A stretch of 64,000 nucleotides of DNA from Ornithodoros turicata. Its lineage: Eukaryota > Arthropoda > Arachnida > Ixodida > Argasidae. Below, in pieces: positions 21,391 through 31,869 of this stretch (position 1 is its first letter; each line of letters opens with the position of its first letter). The notes under the pieces were generated by a model that was given only the letters and a program-made list of their open reading frames with translations, was not told the origin of the DNA and searched no databases. The DNA lies in NCBI RefSeq assembly GCF_037126465.1, contig NC_088201.1, forward strand, positions 136,862,052 through 136,926,051, written 5' to 3'. The position numbers and the translations under genes are program-made.

Positions 21391-22395
21391 TTTCTGACCT
21401 TTTTTGCGATCGAGAAGGAAATTCTGCGTGCTGAACAGCTCGGTAGCCTTGCTTTCGAAACGTCGCCGATGCCGCGAATGCGAGACGAAGTTAGAGCTCT
21501 ACGAACATCTGTCACAAATGAAGCAAAGAGCATCAGTCGCCTGTCTTAGACAGACAGGCACTGTGATCGAACATGTAAACGGTCTCTGAAATTTCGTATC
21601 CTGATATTTAATGCGCGCTTGCCGTTTATGGTGCCGGTGCGGCTGGTGTGCCATAATGCCGAAGGAGATCGAATGCTTGTGCTGCAAGGAGCTCGAAAAC
21701 ACTGCCCAATGACTGCAGTATGAGTGCATTAGAGCCCACGAAGATTTCCAACTTCTATATTTCAATGTAGCTGTCCTGAAGGTGGCATATTTTGAACTCC
21801 GTGGGCAGCGCGAACCTATGAGCGACTGTATTCACAAGTAAGTCACATGTGTCCTTGTCGAACGATGTTAAAATTTGGGCGCTCAAAACTGGTTTGGTCG
21901 TGCATTAAAGTCGCTAAAAACTCCAGTACAGGGCGCAGCACATAAAAAGACTACACAATACACAATTCTGAACTGGAGAAAAGCAATATAGGCAATTTTG
22001 TAATTGTCAGTGTGCTGTGTCCTGAGTCACCATTTTATGTATCGCCCTGTGCATAGGGTTTTAGCGTAGGTTTTAGCGATACTGAATGTTCTTGATTGTC
22101 GATTCAGCGAAAAGCAAACAATGTTGGTTTCTAAAAGAACACAGCATGTGTAGTAATATACAGGGCTTGGGCAGGTAAGCTGCAGTTGCTCTCAGGTACA
22201 TGTGGAAATGACACTGCACACATACTGTACTGTAACCGGTTATTTATTTGGCTAAACTATATTTTATGTACATCTGTGTAGACGATACAGATACAATGCG
22301 TATCGCCAGCTTGCAAGGTGAGTATGGCACAAGCTTGGTAAAAACAAGAGCATGGTCATCCCAGCCTGTGCAGTGAAGAGGGTCGGGCAAGCCTT
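21391..22395. other. No gene recognised
   Basis: Short frames on both strands (for example 21404-21589 and 21499-21765) overlap and lack domains. This is the 5' flank of the truncated LINE. Confidence 0.35.
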
Positions 22396-22795
22396 TCCCA
22401 CATAAACTGGGGGTGGGGAGGATATACGTTTATTTCGGAAAGGTCAGCCTGACGGAAGGTCGGCTTGCTCTTCCTAAATCAAAATATATCACAAAGATGA
22501 AGAAAAATAAATATCAGATGATGAGGGTCGCGTGATGTGTAGATGACATGAAAGGTCAACTCATAATTTGTTCATGAGGTCTGTCGTGTGGAGAAAGTCG
22601 AGGAAAGCTCGAGTGACGCACCACTGACGGGAGTGTCGGACAGGGCCAAGTAATACAGGAAGGTCTATGTGTGTGTGTCCCAGAGCAGTCAGGCGTCCTT
22701 TGAGGGTGTGAGGATGCGCTGTGTCTGCTTCCACCCTGCACGTTGCGCATGCTGAGGAGTTCAGTCGGCCCATCTTGTATAGCCCACAGAAACTG
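22396..22795 (-). mobile_element. LINE 3' fragment (I/R1-type C terminus)
   Basis: On the minus strand the frame beginning MGRLNSSACATCR reads C-x2-C followed by LGHTHIDLPVLLGP and RAFLDFLHTTDL. This matches the cysteine-rich tail seen after RNase H in I-group LINEs, as in the copies at 27088 and 62000. An AATAAACG word near 22425-22435 lies in the 3' untranslated part. The fragment is 5'-truncated, with only about 70 codons of protein. Confidence 0.6.
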
Positions 22796-23110
22796 ACACA
22801 GGCTTCAATTACCCAAGATCCTAACTGGAGGTACCTCTTCGCACAGCTCGTCTATCGCATTTAAAATAATTCAGCATATGTATTTAGGATGATGTATATC
22901 TCTCAGGGTGATGCATGGTTCATGAGTTCAATATGTTGTGTTGAAGCACAACACTAGTCCTTTTTAATGAGTTGCGGAACGATGAGCACTCCTTTCGTGA
23001 CATTGTGTACCGTTGCTACAGTGAACAATTTCTTGAGCTACACTGATGAACAAACGAAAAACAGAGTATGTCTTCCAAATATGTATGTTCCTTGTAACTT
23101 CTGTATATGT
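22796..23110. other. No gene recognised
   Basis: Nothing beyond short frames. Confidence 0.3.
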
Positions 23111-23111
23111 T

Positions 23112-23205
23112 AAGAACCCACATCTTCTTCGGCAATCCAGAAGATGTGGGTTCGAGTCCTACAGCTGGCTAACGTTTTCAGTGACTTTCATCTTTCATCG
23201 TTAAT
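23112..23205 (+). repeat. Truncated tRNA-like repeat copy
   Basis: From CGGCAATCCAGAAGATGTGGG to TTTCATCTTTCATCG this copies the 3' half of the tRNA-like unit at 23428 plus its tail. AACCCACATCTTCT just upstream is the inverse of AGAAGATGTGGGTT, so the junction can form a hairpin. The 5' half with the A box is missing. Confidence 0.65.
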
Positions 23206-23427
23206 TTCTTAGGCAAATTGAGGCTTTGTATGCATTTGTCCGTTCTATGTTGTTCCAGCCTCAGAACATCAGTTCTTTCATGTTCAACAGTTGCCGCCTG
23301 CGTCGATCCCGTCGTATGAATGTGTGTATGAGTGAGCAAAAATGTAGGAGCGAAAGGAGGATGAGTGAGAGAGAGCGGCTGGTTTGTCCCTTCAGATGAC
23401 GCACCCTGGAAGTCGCTGAGAAGGCGT

Positions 23428-23500
23428 GTTAGCTTAGCTCAATTGGTAGAGCCCTGGACCGGCAATCCAGAAGATGTGGGTTCGAGTCCTACAGCTGGCT
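23428..23500 (+). tRNA. tRNA-like gene or tRNA-derived SINE head (Ala-GGC-like)
   Basis: The 73-base unit folds as a cloverleaf. The acceptor stem is GTTAGCT with AGCTGGC (two G-U pairs), the D stem is GCTC/GAGC, the anticodon stem is CTGGA/TCCAG, and the T stem is GTGGG/CCTAC with loop TTCGAGT. The anticodon loop CCGGCAA gives GGC (alanine) but has C instead of the near-universal T at position 33. The unit shares a non-tRNA tail, TTTTCAGTGACTTTCATC, with the truncated copy at 23132-23205, so a SINE or tRNA pseudogene is more likely than a working tRNA. Confidence 0.55.
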
Positions 23501-23530
23501 AACATTTTCAGTGACTTTCATCTTTCATCG

Positions 23531-24435
23531 AATAACGAGCCTTGTAAACAATTTACTTGGCAATATATTTATTTATCTCTCATAGGCTGAAGGACCCATT
23601 GTGGTGTGACATAACGGAAGGGCATGTAATCATACAAGACCGATCACCGAAAGGCCTTGCTTTTCACTAGATTAAAATGTGAAGCGATTGTAACTTAACA
23701 AATGCTGCATGGTGGCGATATGATAGGTTCTCCTCACGAGTTGTTGCCACGGTTGCGATTTGTTGAGAAACTGCATATCCAGTTAATGGTAACGGGATCA
23801 AATTTTAATTAGGCTAGTTTGGCCAACACGCGAGCATAAAGCACAATGTCAAAATCCTTTACAAAATAAAAAAAATACTGCATCTACGTGGACCAGAAAT
23901 CAAGACAGTTTCAAATGCTGTGAACGAACTACGTTAGTTTTGCCAGAATACTCTTTTCTAAAACCATGCTAGAATTTTTAAAAAAAATTGATAAACTCAA
24001 CATGGTTGACGACGTGCTAGTATATGATGTGCTCCACTAGTTTACAGGGAACCCTAAAAGGTGGAGCTGGTTAGTAGATAGAAGGAGCATAGTTGTCACC
24101 TCTTCTGAAGACAGGAATTAGCTTGAGACCTATGTCCTCGACTCAGACACACACAAAGCACCTTTCACACAGATTAATGTATCTTCGTTCCTCCTCTTTC
24201 ACCTTGAAATGTTCATCGCTGTTGAGTGGTCTGACACTCTTGTAATGCAGATTGGAATTGAAACGCAGGTGCATAAGGGATGCTCTGAAAGAAAAGTGTT
24301 TGGTTTGGTTTCCGAACACGTAAACAAACTTCACAGTGACTATTCTTCTGAAATGAGCAATTCCAGAATGAAAGCAAAAAATATATCTCGCCATATCATT
24401 GTATCCAACTGAGACGTGGCACTTGAATTGAATAA
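23531..24435. other. No gene recognised
   Basis: AT-rich DNA with opposing short frames near 24143-24412. No domain or repeat was identified. Confidence 0.35.
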
Positions 24436-24439
24436 TGGC

Positions 24440-24560
24440 AGTTGAAGAAGATGATGATGATGATTTAATTTAATGTCGCATAAGCAACTCGGGCTATAGA
24501 GCGCCTAAACCATGGCAAAACTGACCAGTTAAAAATCAGACTATTATACTAAAATATTAT
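24440..24560 (-). repeat. LINE 3'-end remnant (probable)
   Basis: GATGATGATGATTTAATTTAATG followed by TCGCATAAGCAACTCGGGC resembles the reversed 3' end of a LINE, where short tandem repeats follow the last transcribed sequence. There is no coding part. The assignment rests on the shape of the sequence only. Confidence 0.3.
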
Positions 24561-25980
24561 ACTTGGTTGGTTGGTAAATTGAGATATAGACAAAAACATG
24601 ATATGATAAAAATAAGCAGTTAAAGAAAAGGCAGAAACAATTACTGGCATTGTGTGACTGATGTCGAGTTCGCTATACCTGGTGTTGTATAATAACGTAC
24701 GCTAATATGCTGTAGCATAGAAAGTACAATGATACACATGTGGATGTGGATATGTGAAACCAACATACACATACTTACATTTCAAACTTTCTTGAAAAAA
24801 GATACAAAGCCAGTAAGCGCAGTGTGGAATGACTGTTTCATCTTTCGAAAGCAGAGGTGCAGCCACCACGAGGCTTCGTCATCTCAATGCTTCAGAGCGG
24901 CATAGCCTAGTAAGAAGCCATCAGAAGTATCACATAAAGATAACTGGGTTGAAAAAGCGGAGGGTTCTGTGAGATGCGTAAGAAAGCATACGCGTTACAC
25001 AACAGCTACGAGAATGATCGGCTGCACTTGCATGGTTTTCAGTGCGTAGGCTTGGAACCGAAAAATAAATATGCAAACCTTGTTGAAATTATTTTTTCGT
25101 CAGGACCACACGAGAGCACACTTGATTTCTTTAGATGAAGGCAATGAAGGTTTAGGTTACAGTATCATGAGGTCCCGATGCTGATTTGAGATGCAGCAGG
25201 CAGAATTTCGCTGAGGCGAGTGACTGCCGTTGCGGTTCGTTGCTTCGCTGCAGATCAAGAACAGTACACCGCAATGATAGGTGAAACGTTCAGAATATGG
25301 CGAACAATTCCAACACCAACCCAATGCCCCGAAAAAAGCAGGATGAGCCGGGAGTCACACAAGTTCGCAGTTCGCAAGCTCGTCGTCAGACGGCATCCAT
25401 TACAGCTGACCGGATACGGAAGCATATGGGACGCCGTGCACAGATTGAAAAGAAAATCGTAGGACCTATTGCAGGTGATAATTGCAGGTAGGGTATATTT
25501 TTCCTTTTTGAGGCTCTGCAACAAAAACATTAACATATAAATGCCATTTCATGAAGGAAATTGACAGGTATCGCGTGACCACGTGACGCGTTTGAGACAA
25601 TTATGGGTGTTGCCAGTGGCCCTCGTCTTGACGTCATCTTGATGGTGGGCCGGGTTGGTTATTCTATATGAACGTATGTTTTCTCGGTTTGACGCTAGGC
25701 GTGCTGCACTCAGATGAAGTCGAATGTTTAAAATTCGAGTTTAGAGAAACCGTGGGGTTTTAATGCATGAATTTTTGTGGAGGATCCTTGTTGGGCGCTT
25801 TATCGCTTGCAAGTACGAAGAGAGCTCCCACACTTTCTGGTCAGAGTCCCTTTCAGTCTTGATGGGCTGGGCGATAACTTTGTCGCTCCCCAGGCGACAC
25901 ATGGTGCGCTAGTATACGTCGAAAAGACGTCTAAATGTAGACTTTGGGAATGTCTATTAGACGTCTAACAAAGTAGCTCT
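24561..25980. other. No gene recognised
   Basis: A frame at 25297-25491 reads a basic peptide (MPRKKQDEPGVTQVRSSQAR) with a donor-like CAGGTAGGG near its end. There is nothing to confirm it. The mirror words AGACGTCTAAATGTAGAC and GTCTATTAGACGTCTA near 25926-25968 are a short inverted motif. Confidence 0.3.
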
Positions 25981-26026
25981 ATTGCTCCGCCCGGCTAGCC
26001 CGGCTAACGTTACGCTAAAATGCAGT

Positions 26027-26374
26027 ATGTCTATAAACCTGTTTGTGCGTGGTAGCCACCATAAGAATGCGTCCGTGATGCTGATCACACAAGCCCTGTT
26101 CAATCACAACGCCGCTTTTAGAACGATATCGCTGAACGCAAGTTATATCGTATTGTTCTGGAACGCTCGGTCCGTACAACAGATCGAAACCTTCGGACGT
26201 CAAGTATTCGGGAAACAGGGGCTCTCCTATTTTCTCTACGCATATGACCAGGCGACGGAGAAGGCGCACAGTTATTTAGTTGTAGATCTTCACTCGCAAA
26301 CACCTCCCTCTCGTAGCCTGCGAACGGGTATTTTACCGCACGACCGGCAGTTCCTGTTTACGCCCGCGAAATGA
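26027..26374 (+). pseudogene. Maverick packaging ATPase, C-terminal part
   Basis: This encodes the end of an FtsK/HerA-type (A32-like) genome-packaging ATPase. The family would pump element DNA into a capsid. Visible blocks are HHKNASVMLITQALF (sensor strand and helix), RTISLNASYIVLFWNAR (arginine region), and YLVVDLHSQTPPSRSLRT near the end. The Walker A and B motifs should lie upstream, but no frame there shows them, so the gene is 5'-truncated. Its stop codon overlaps the ATG of the next gene (ATGA). The gene order and neighbours are those of Maverick/Polinton elements. Confidence 0.75.
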
Positions 26375-26738
26375 CCGCCGATCTTAGAAGACATCTCACG
26401 CTCCTCAAAGTATTGGCCACCAGCAAACCGGCGCACCCCGCAGAGTTACGAGCTCAGCTGCGACGACATTCGAATCCCTTCAGAAATTTGTCTGAACGAA
26501 TGTACGCGGAAATATTCCACTTTCGACGGAACTTCGTAAAAACTTGAAGAAACACACACACACACAAAAAAATCCTCCGCTTCCTCGCTTACAAGTCACT
26601 TCATAAGTGCCCCAGGCAGTTGAAGAAATATATTATGGGACAACCGAGGTGGTCTGATTCCCATACTTCCACTGCTCCTCTCAGGGCTATCAAGTCTCGT
26701 GGCGGGAGTTGCCGGGTGAGCGATATTCAAAGCCATCA
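26371..26738 (+). pseudogene. Small basic Maverick structural protein (frameshifted)
   Basis: From ATG 26371 the frame reads MTADLRRHLTLLKVLATSKP, a helix-forming start known from the small ORF that follows ATPase in Mavericks. It stops at about 26547 after a CA repeat (ACACACACACAC). In other frames the family's C-terminal part continues with KKYIMGQ and GGLIPILPLLLSGLSSLVAG, the glycine plus hydrophobic tail. The CA tract probably caused the frameshift. Minor virion or core protein is an inference from position and shape. Confidence 0.6.
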
Positions 26739-26741
26739 GTC

Positions 26742-26983
26742 ATGGCTTATAGAGTAGAAATAGGTGAAGTTCTGAAATCTAATGATTCGGACGACGTGAA
26801 GGTGGGCAAAATATTGGAAGCCCTCTATTACTTGCTGAAGCGCGCTCACTATGATCCTCCTCCTCCTCCTCTGGAACCAGTCCATTCGGCACCCGAACCG
26901 GAACCCAATCAATTGGATTTTAATCTTCTATTCTCCGGCGTTGATAAAGCACGCGCGAAATCTGTGCTAAAAGAATTCAAGAA
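26742..26983 (+). pseudogene. Maverick small ORF interrupted by the LINE
   Basis: The frame starts MAYRVEIGEVLKSNDSDDVK and includes a proline-rich stretch, HYDPPPPPLEPVHSAPEP. It ends in AKSVLKEFK at the target site of the LINE. The stop seen at 27014 lies in LINE-derived DNA. The other side of the target site (33308-33390) continues in a frame that reads FTWDADNVLVYRGK, like the end of such proteins. Function is unknown. In Mavericks this ORF lies between the ATPase block and other structural genes. Confidence 0.6.
26971..26983. repeat. Target-site duplication of the I-group LINE, left copy
   Basis: AAGAATTCAAGAA at 26971-26983 is repeated exactly at 33308-33320. Between the copies lies a LINE with its 3' end at the left. 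A 13-bp exact duplication is a normal length for target-primed reverse transcription. Confidence 0.85.
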
Positions 26984-27029
26984 CAACAACTTTATTTTCG
27001 ACCTTGGAGAGTGAGGAGTTTCATCGCCA

Positions 27030-27660
27030 CTGGCGATACTCTACCCCATTGCTGGATGGAATGGGGGGAATAAAATAACGAGCCCCTTCACAATAACGAT
27101 CGAAGTCCGATGGTGTCCAGAAATGTCAGAAGAGCTTTGAGCGCAGAGCGTTGCTGGGCTGGATTGGGCCAGGGACCAAGCAATTTCGATAGGGAGAAAG
27201 GGCGAGAGTCCAGCTGACGAAGAGACTCGGAGAGTGTGGTTCGGGAAGGTGCGTAGTGAGGGCAATGAAGAAGAATGTGCTCCAGATCCTCAAGAGCACC
27301 ACAGTGGCGGCAGGTGGGAGAGTCAACTTGTCTCAAGCGGTAACGCCACTGAGCTGTAAAGGCCACATCGAGGCGCATTCGGTGGATTAATGCAGCATCT
27401 TGACGAGAGGTGTTTCGTGGCATGCGGAAAGCGAGCGTGGGATCAACTCTGTTCAACATAGAGGGGGGAAGAATGTCGGTTGTCCGTTGGCGGAAAGCCA
27501 CGGGTGTCACTAGGCGTCGCAGAATGGAACGGCGGTCTCCTCCCAGCAGAACAATACGGGTCCGTTGCCGATACGAGAGTGCTGCTTCTGCGGCGCTGTC
27601 GGCCTGCTAGTTCCCCACGATACCACAATGGGCTGGAACCCACTGGAGGACTAGCCTGTG
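27030..27660 (-). pseudogene. LINE ORF2 C terminus: RNase H end and cysteine tail
   Basis: From about 27660 down the minus strand reads HRLVLQWVPAHCGIVGN, the last RNase H block with its catalytic-region histidine. A stop codon follows, then QADSAAEAALSY. The next frame (27510-27088) reads FRMPRNTSRQDAALIHRMRL, SPTCRHCGALEDLEHILLHC (C-x2-C ... H-x4-C) and LLGPWPNP. This is the standard end of an I-group ORF2. One stop and at least one frameshift are present. Confidence 0.75.
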
Positions 27661-27704
27661 GCCTGCGGCGTAGATAGTGTGATAAGCCATTAACACATCT
27701 GTGA

Positions 27705-27993
27705 CTAGGGGTGCGGATGGGCCTCGTATGCCGGAATTTTCAATTGCTTGAAGTGCAGAGAGAGAGCCTCTGGGGACATACCGGTGTGCACAGATGTTCT
27801 GAGGCCCGCACGAAAACGTCTCCAGTTTGTGAAAGAAATCAGTCCAGCAGTGGCTGAGAGGGGCAGTCTGTCGTGCGAAATATATAGAGGAAAATGATCG
27901 CTACCTCTAGTGTCGACGTCCGTAGCGCACGACAAGTGGCGAATTTCGAGGATTCCACTGCATAGCCAGGGCCTTTTTGTACAATTCCGTCAT
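27705..27993 (-). pseudogene. LINE ORF2 N terminus with most of endonuclease and RT deleted
   Basis: ORF2 appears to start at ATG 27993 (MTELYKKALAMQWNPR, where QWN is the start of the endonuclease fold). It stops soon after. SDHFPLYISHDRLPL, the final endonuclease motif with its catalytic H, follows after a jump, then FTNWRRFRAGL. The RT domain is entirely absent before RNase H begins. Internal deletion must have happened before or after insertion. The target duplication is intact either way. Confidence 0.7.
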
Positions 27994-28000
27994 GCTGATG

Positions 28001-28083
28001 CGAAGATAATGCCTCCAGTGCCAGAAGCGCTTGAACCTCGGGCAGTTGCGACGCACCAGGAAAAGCAGAGACAATGGCCTTAA
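28001..28083 (-). pseudogene. LINE ORF1 C terminus, separated by the Kolobok
   Basis: After the Kolobok the minus strand continues with AIVSAFPGASQLPEVQALLA and EALSSHQH, a leucine-rich end that fits the ORF1 frame on the other side (SLGLFSAVLAALK, before 31962). The TTAA duplication explains the joint. It overlaps the ORF2 start region. Confidence 0.65.
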
Positions 28084-28337
28084 AGGGACAGTCGCATCGA
28101 CCACAGATCGATTCCGAAACCACAGTGAAATGAGATTCCCCGTCCTTCACTGACCATGACTCCGAAAGTCCCGTTCCGATCGACGGAATACTTTTTGCAT
28201 AATTGTGTGTAAGCGGCGCTACAGCAGGCGACGGAAGCGGGCGTCAAGCGGAACTCCCTGCTGAGAATCTTTAGCAACGTCACATGGAATCTGACCAATA
28301 AGAACGCGGCGAGCCAGAGGAGTCCCCGCGGCTTGCA

Positions 28338-28541
28338 GCTTGCATGAGCAAGGTCAGGGAGACGAAGGCGAAGGCACATACGGAGATGGCGGACTCGGAA
28401 CGCGGAAGTGGCGAATCGTGCTGTTCAAATGCCTTTAGTAATAGCTCCCGTGACGAATATACATGTTTGATGACGGCCCATATTCGACGGATCCGCTTAT
28501 TCTGCAAGTCGCTGGTGATGTACGTGCCGCAGCTGCGTTAG
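28338..28541 (+). other. Open frame inside the Kolobok (unrecognised)
   Basis: A plus-strand frame includes MADSERGSGESCCSNAFSNS and runs about 60 codons. It lies just inside the left end of the transposon, preceded by CpG-richer DNA. There is no domain. It could be a first exon or chance. Confidence 0.25.
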
Positions 28542-31240
28542 CGCAACAGAACCAGCCTCAGGACCACTGCTTTAGGTACGTTCATGATCGGAGTGCTAAT
28601 ACTTAATCCCGTGACATTCACACTACGACGCAGGAAACAATCCAAGTGTTTGTGCGGCGTCTGTGTTCCTCAGGAACTGGATGAGTACCTATATGCTGCA
28701 GTGCTGGTGAAGTGGTAGAGTTGTGCAATGACGGCACGCACCACACGCACGCATCACACTTTGTTCCCAGCTCCCTGTCATCGGCCAGAACTTCTAGTGG
28801 TGTATCCACCGCAGTATTGCAGCGACGATCACAGTCTTCGCCTACTGTAGCCCACGATAGATAGGCACGTCGAGCAATCCTTATTTTCGTAGTTGTCGTC
28901 GTTGTTTGCACACACGACGAATGCCCCATGAAAGTTACGAAGGCTCTAACCAACTGTGCAACTCAAGGGCCTGGTTAGAATTAGAATGATTGTCAGGAAA
29001 TTACTATGCTACGTGTTTAGGAAAGTGTCCTTTCTTTTTACAGCTACGTCAGGTTCACTGCTTATTGTGTGTTTACAAGCTGAGTTTGGAGATTCCTTGG
29101 ACCGAAAAACAGGCGAAAGATACCTGGGTGTGTCGTCCGCATGATTCGCCAACGTTTTTCCATCCTGGTCCTATCAGGACTATCATCTTTAGTGTGCCTC
29201 ATTTCCTGTTCACACCTACACCATAATAGACTTGCGTAGTTTCCAATTGAGAAGTGTGAAACAGAATCTGTGTTACCACAGTAATCCCGAGAAGTGCAAA
29301 GGGATAGGCAGGAGCAATAAACTACCTGGCCATAAGTGACAGTTATACTTTTAATGATAGTGTAATGCTTCTTATCGTTGGCAGTATTATAGCATGTGAG
29401 GGATATAACACGTCAAATAATTTCAGGTAACGTTTCATAACTCACTAATGGTACAGTTACACCTCATTATCATAGTAAGTGATACATCTGTCTGGGAATG
29501 TCCAAAATTTGTCATTCCCACAGAAGATTGTTCTGCCTTGATACAGCAAAACAAATTTTGATACCTGCCATTGATCCAATTTTTTAGCACCACTGTCTTG
29601 AAAACAGCTTTCAAGACTGTAACTCCAGAGATCCTTGGCAGAGCATTACCTCTTGTCTATGTATTATAATAATTATTATAATGACAGGCAATAAGTTACG
29701 CAAATGTGAATAAATCTTTGTGTTGACTGAGTGTTGTCCATTCAAGAGCCATTGCACAAGTCCACATCCAACTCTTCACGCACAGATATTTATTATTTGC
29801 TATGCACAGACAGTTATCAGCGTGCACCACACTGGCAATATCCCTTGGGATCTGAAGCGGGGACTCACAAAAATAAAAAATAAAATAAACAGTTTTGTAA
29901 GTACTTCAATTGCAATGAAAACGGGACGATTGGACAGTAAATTGGACGGTTTCATTATAACAGTGGTACACAGGAAAAAAACTCGGGGTGTTGGGGGGGA
30001 TCTGGATCGATATCTGGGCAGAACCAAGTGTAAAATTTTAGAAGGGTTAGTACATCCTGAAATGGCCCTCATGCCTCAGACCCCACTACTCGATTAATGC
30101 ACCTCCCTTTTACAGTAAGAGGCCTCTTACTATCTACGGCATATCCTATCAAAGCTCACAGGGCAGCAAATTTGGCCAATGCTTATGTGACAGTGCCTCG
30201 TAGAACATGCAGGTTTTCTGTTGAATTGACACTACATCTCTGGTAGCCCCTTTAATGTCTGGAGGTAGGTGCATCATTTTACATTTAACCAGCAGTAATG
30301 TATAGCATTGCAAAAAAGGAAACAAGGGCTTAATCTCAACGCTGCATCAGCATCATTCATCATCTCACAATAGCGTTGTTGTTGTCAGCCTCTGCACAAA
30401 GATTTGGGTGGGCCTCAAACGGACCTTTTTTTTTTTCTTTTCCTTTCCTGCTGTCAAGTTATTTTGTCTTGGCATGTAGCTGTGAGATGTCAGTAGAAGC
30501 CATGAAGTCATTCTCTTTACTTCTTGAACTTGGATGAAGAAAGCACTGTTCTGGAAGATCCTAATTTGTCAGAGGCGTCGTAAAGGCATTAGTGTAAAAA
30601 CCAGGTCTCTCAGCAAAATTGCCGTGCACACACGTACATTGTTTGATGCCGTTTCATGGATGGATGGGACTTGATCAGCAGCACCGGTCCTTCTATAACA
30701 CAGAACGTCAAAAGTGCACCTCAAGTTGGCTACGACAACCGCAAAAACCGCCGCCCTACAGCACACAAACAGTTCACAAACAGAGAGATAAAAGGTAACT
30801 GGGAAGTGGGTTATGGCGCTTATGTTACGGACAGAGGTACTGTTTGTATAGTGCCTGTTTCTAACACCAGCACACAAACAGCGTCAGTTCTTCCTTTTAG
30901 TGATCGGGGTTCATAGTTTGCGAATTGTTCTGTGTCCAAAAATTGTAAACACATTATATGTATTTAAGTAATATACGTACCACTTGCGCTTGACCCTGTC
31001 GAACAGCCTGCAGCTGTAATACACATGAAAACCAATTATGTCTACCACATTCCACAAAAGTCACAGGTTCAGTAACAGTGAAAGTTTCATGATAACGCGT
31101 CCGACAACGAGAAAAGTCAATCACGTTCATATGAATGACATCACTTGAACTTGTTTATTGTATTTTATTTATCTAGTTATTAATCATAGGTTAGGGGATA
31201 CCTTACGTTGTACCGATTTCGTCTTTTGCTGCTAAGTGCT
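28542..31240. other. Interior of the Kolobok, no further gene recognised
   Basis: About 2.7 kb with several frames of 80-125 codons (for example 28618-28953 minus and 29720-30097 plus), none with DDE or other motifs that I can see. The expected transposase core either lies in short unspotted exons or has decayed. Confidence 0.4.
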
Positions 31241-31246
31241 ACTCAC

Positions 31247-31665
31247 GCGCAAGAGTGACAGACCCGATTGGGAAACTACATAGACATTGTGACTTACTGT
31301 CGAAGTTGCTGGCTCGCTTTGTTCGTGGAACACTGTCGGAACGGCGTCAAGTTTGAATTTGTTCCTTTTTTGTGTCAATCCAAGTTGCACTTCCATGATG
31401 TTCTCATCCAGGTACACATTATCGGTGAAATGCGAGGAGCATACACGGACAGCATGAACAGTCCTTGCTTCATCTGGATACCCGCTAGTGATGTAGCTGC
31501 TTCCAACTTTCGCTTCGTCTGGGGTCTGGCTGTAGCTGTATCCTTGGCGTGCGAAAACAAACATCGAGGTTTTCGAAGCAAGTTTTCCTGGAGTCGGGAA
31601 CGCTGCGTCGGTTTCCAAACGACATCCCACGCGAAGGATGCAAGCGTAGCGATAGTATCCGAGTC
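31247..31665 (-). CDS. THAP-domain exon of the Kolobok element
   Basis: The minus-strand frame reads ACILRVGC (paired cysteines), AAFPTPGKL, SMFVFARQGYSYSQT, then VRVCSSHFTDNVY with the C-x2-H pair. EVQLGLTQKRNKFKLDAVPT and VF follow, a sequence typical of the end of arthropod THAP domains. The exon ends at a donor GTGAGT (31246-31241). The conserved tryptophan is not in its usual place, and the first cysteines are an inference. Kolobok transposases carry such a domain, so this is probably their N-terminal DNA-binding exon. Confidence 0.65.
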
Positions 31666-31869
31666 ACTAGAAAGTGTCACATGTGAATACGGACGACGTG
31701 CCGGAAGAAAAAACGAAGCAGCCCCAGACTTGGCGGCAGACGACAGCGTCCTTCACAGCGGATTAGCCAGATTCGACCTTGCGTCACGCGATGTTGTTGG
31801 CGCTGGCGCTTTCGAGGACCAAAACGAAACCGGATCTTTTAAATTCGATTCCTCATCACCCGGTCCGTT

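Noticed and set aside
25297..25491. 64-codon basic open frame
   Set aside because: No domain, no confirmed splice site and overlap with two other open frames on both strands.
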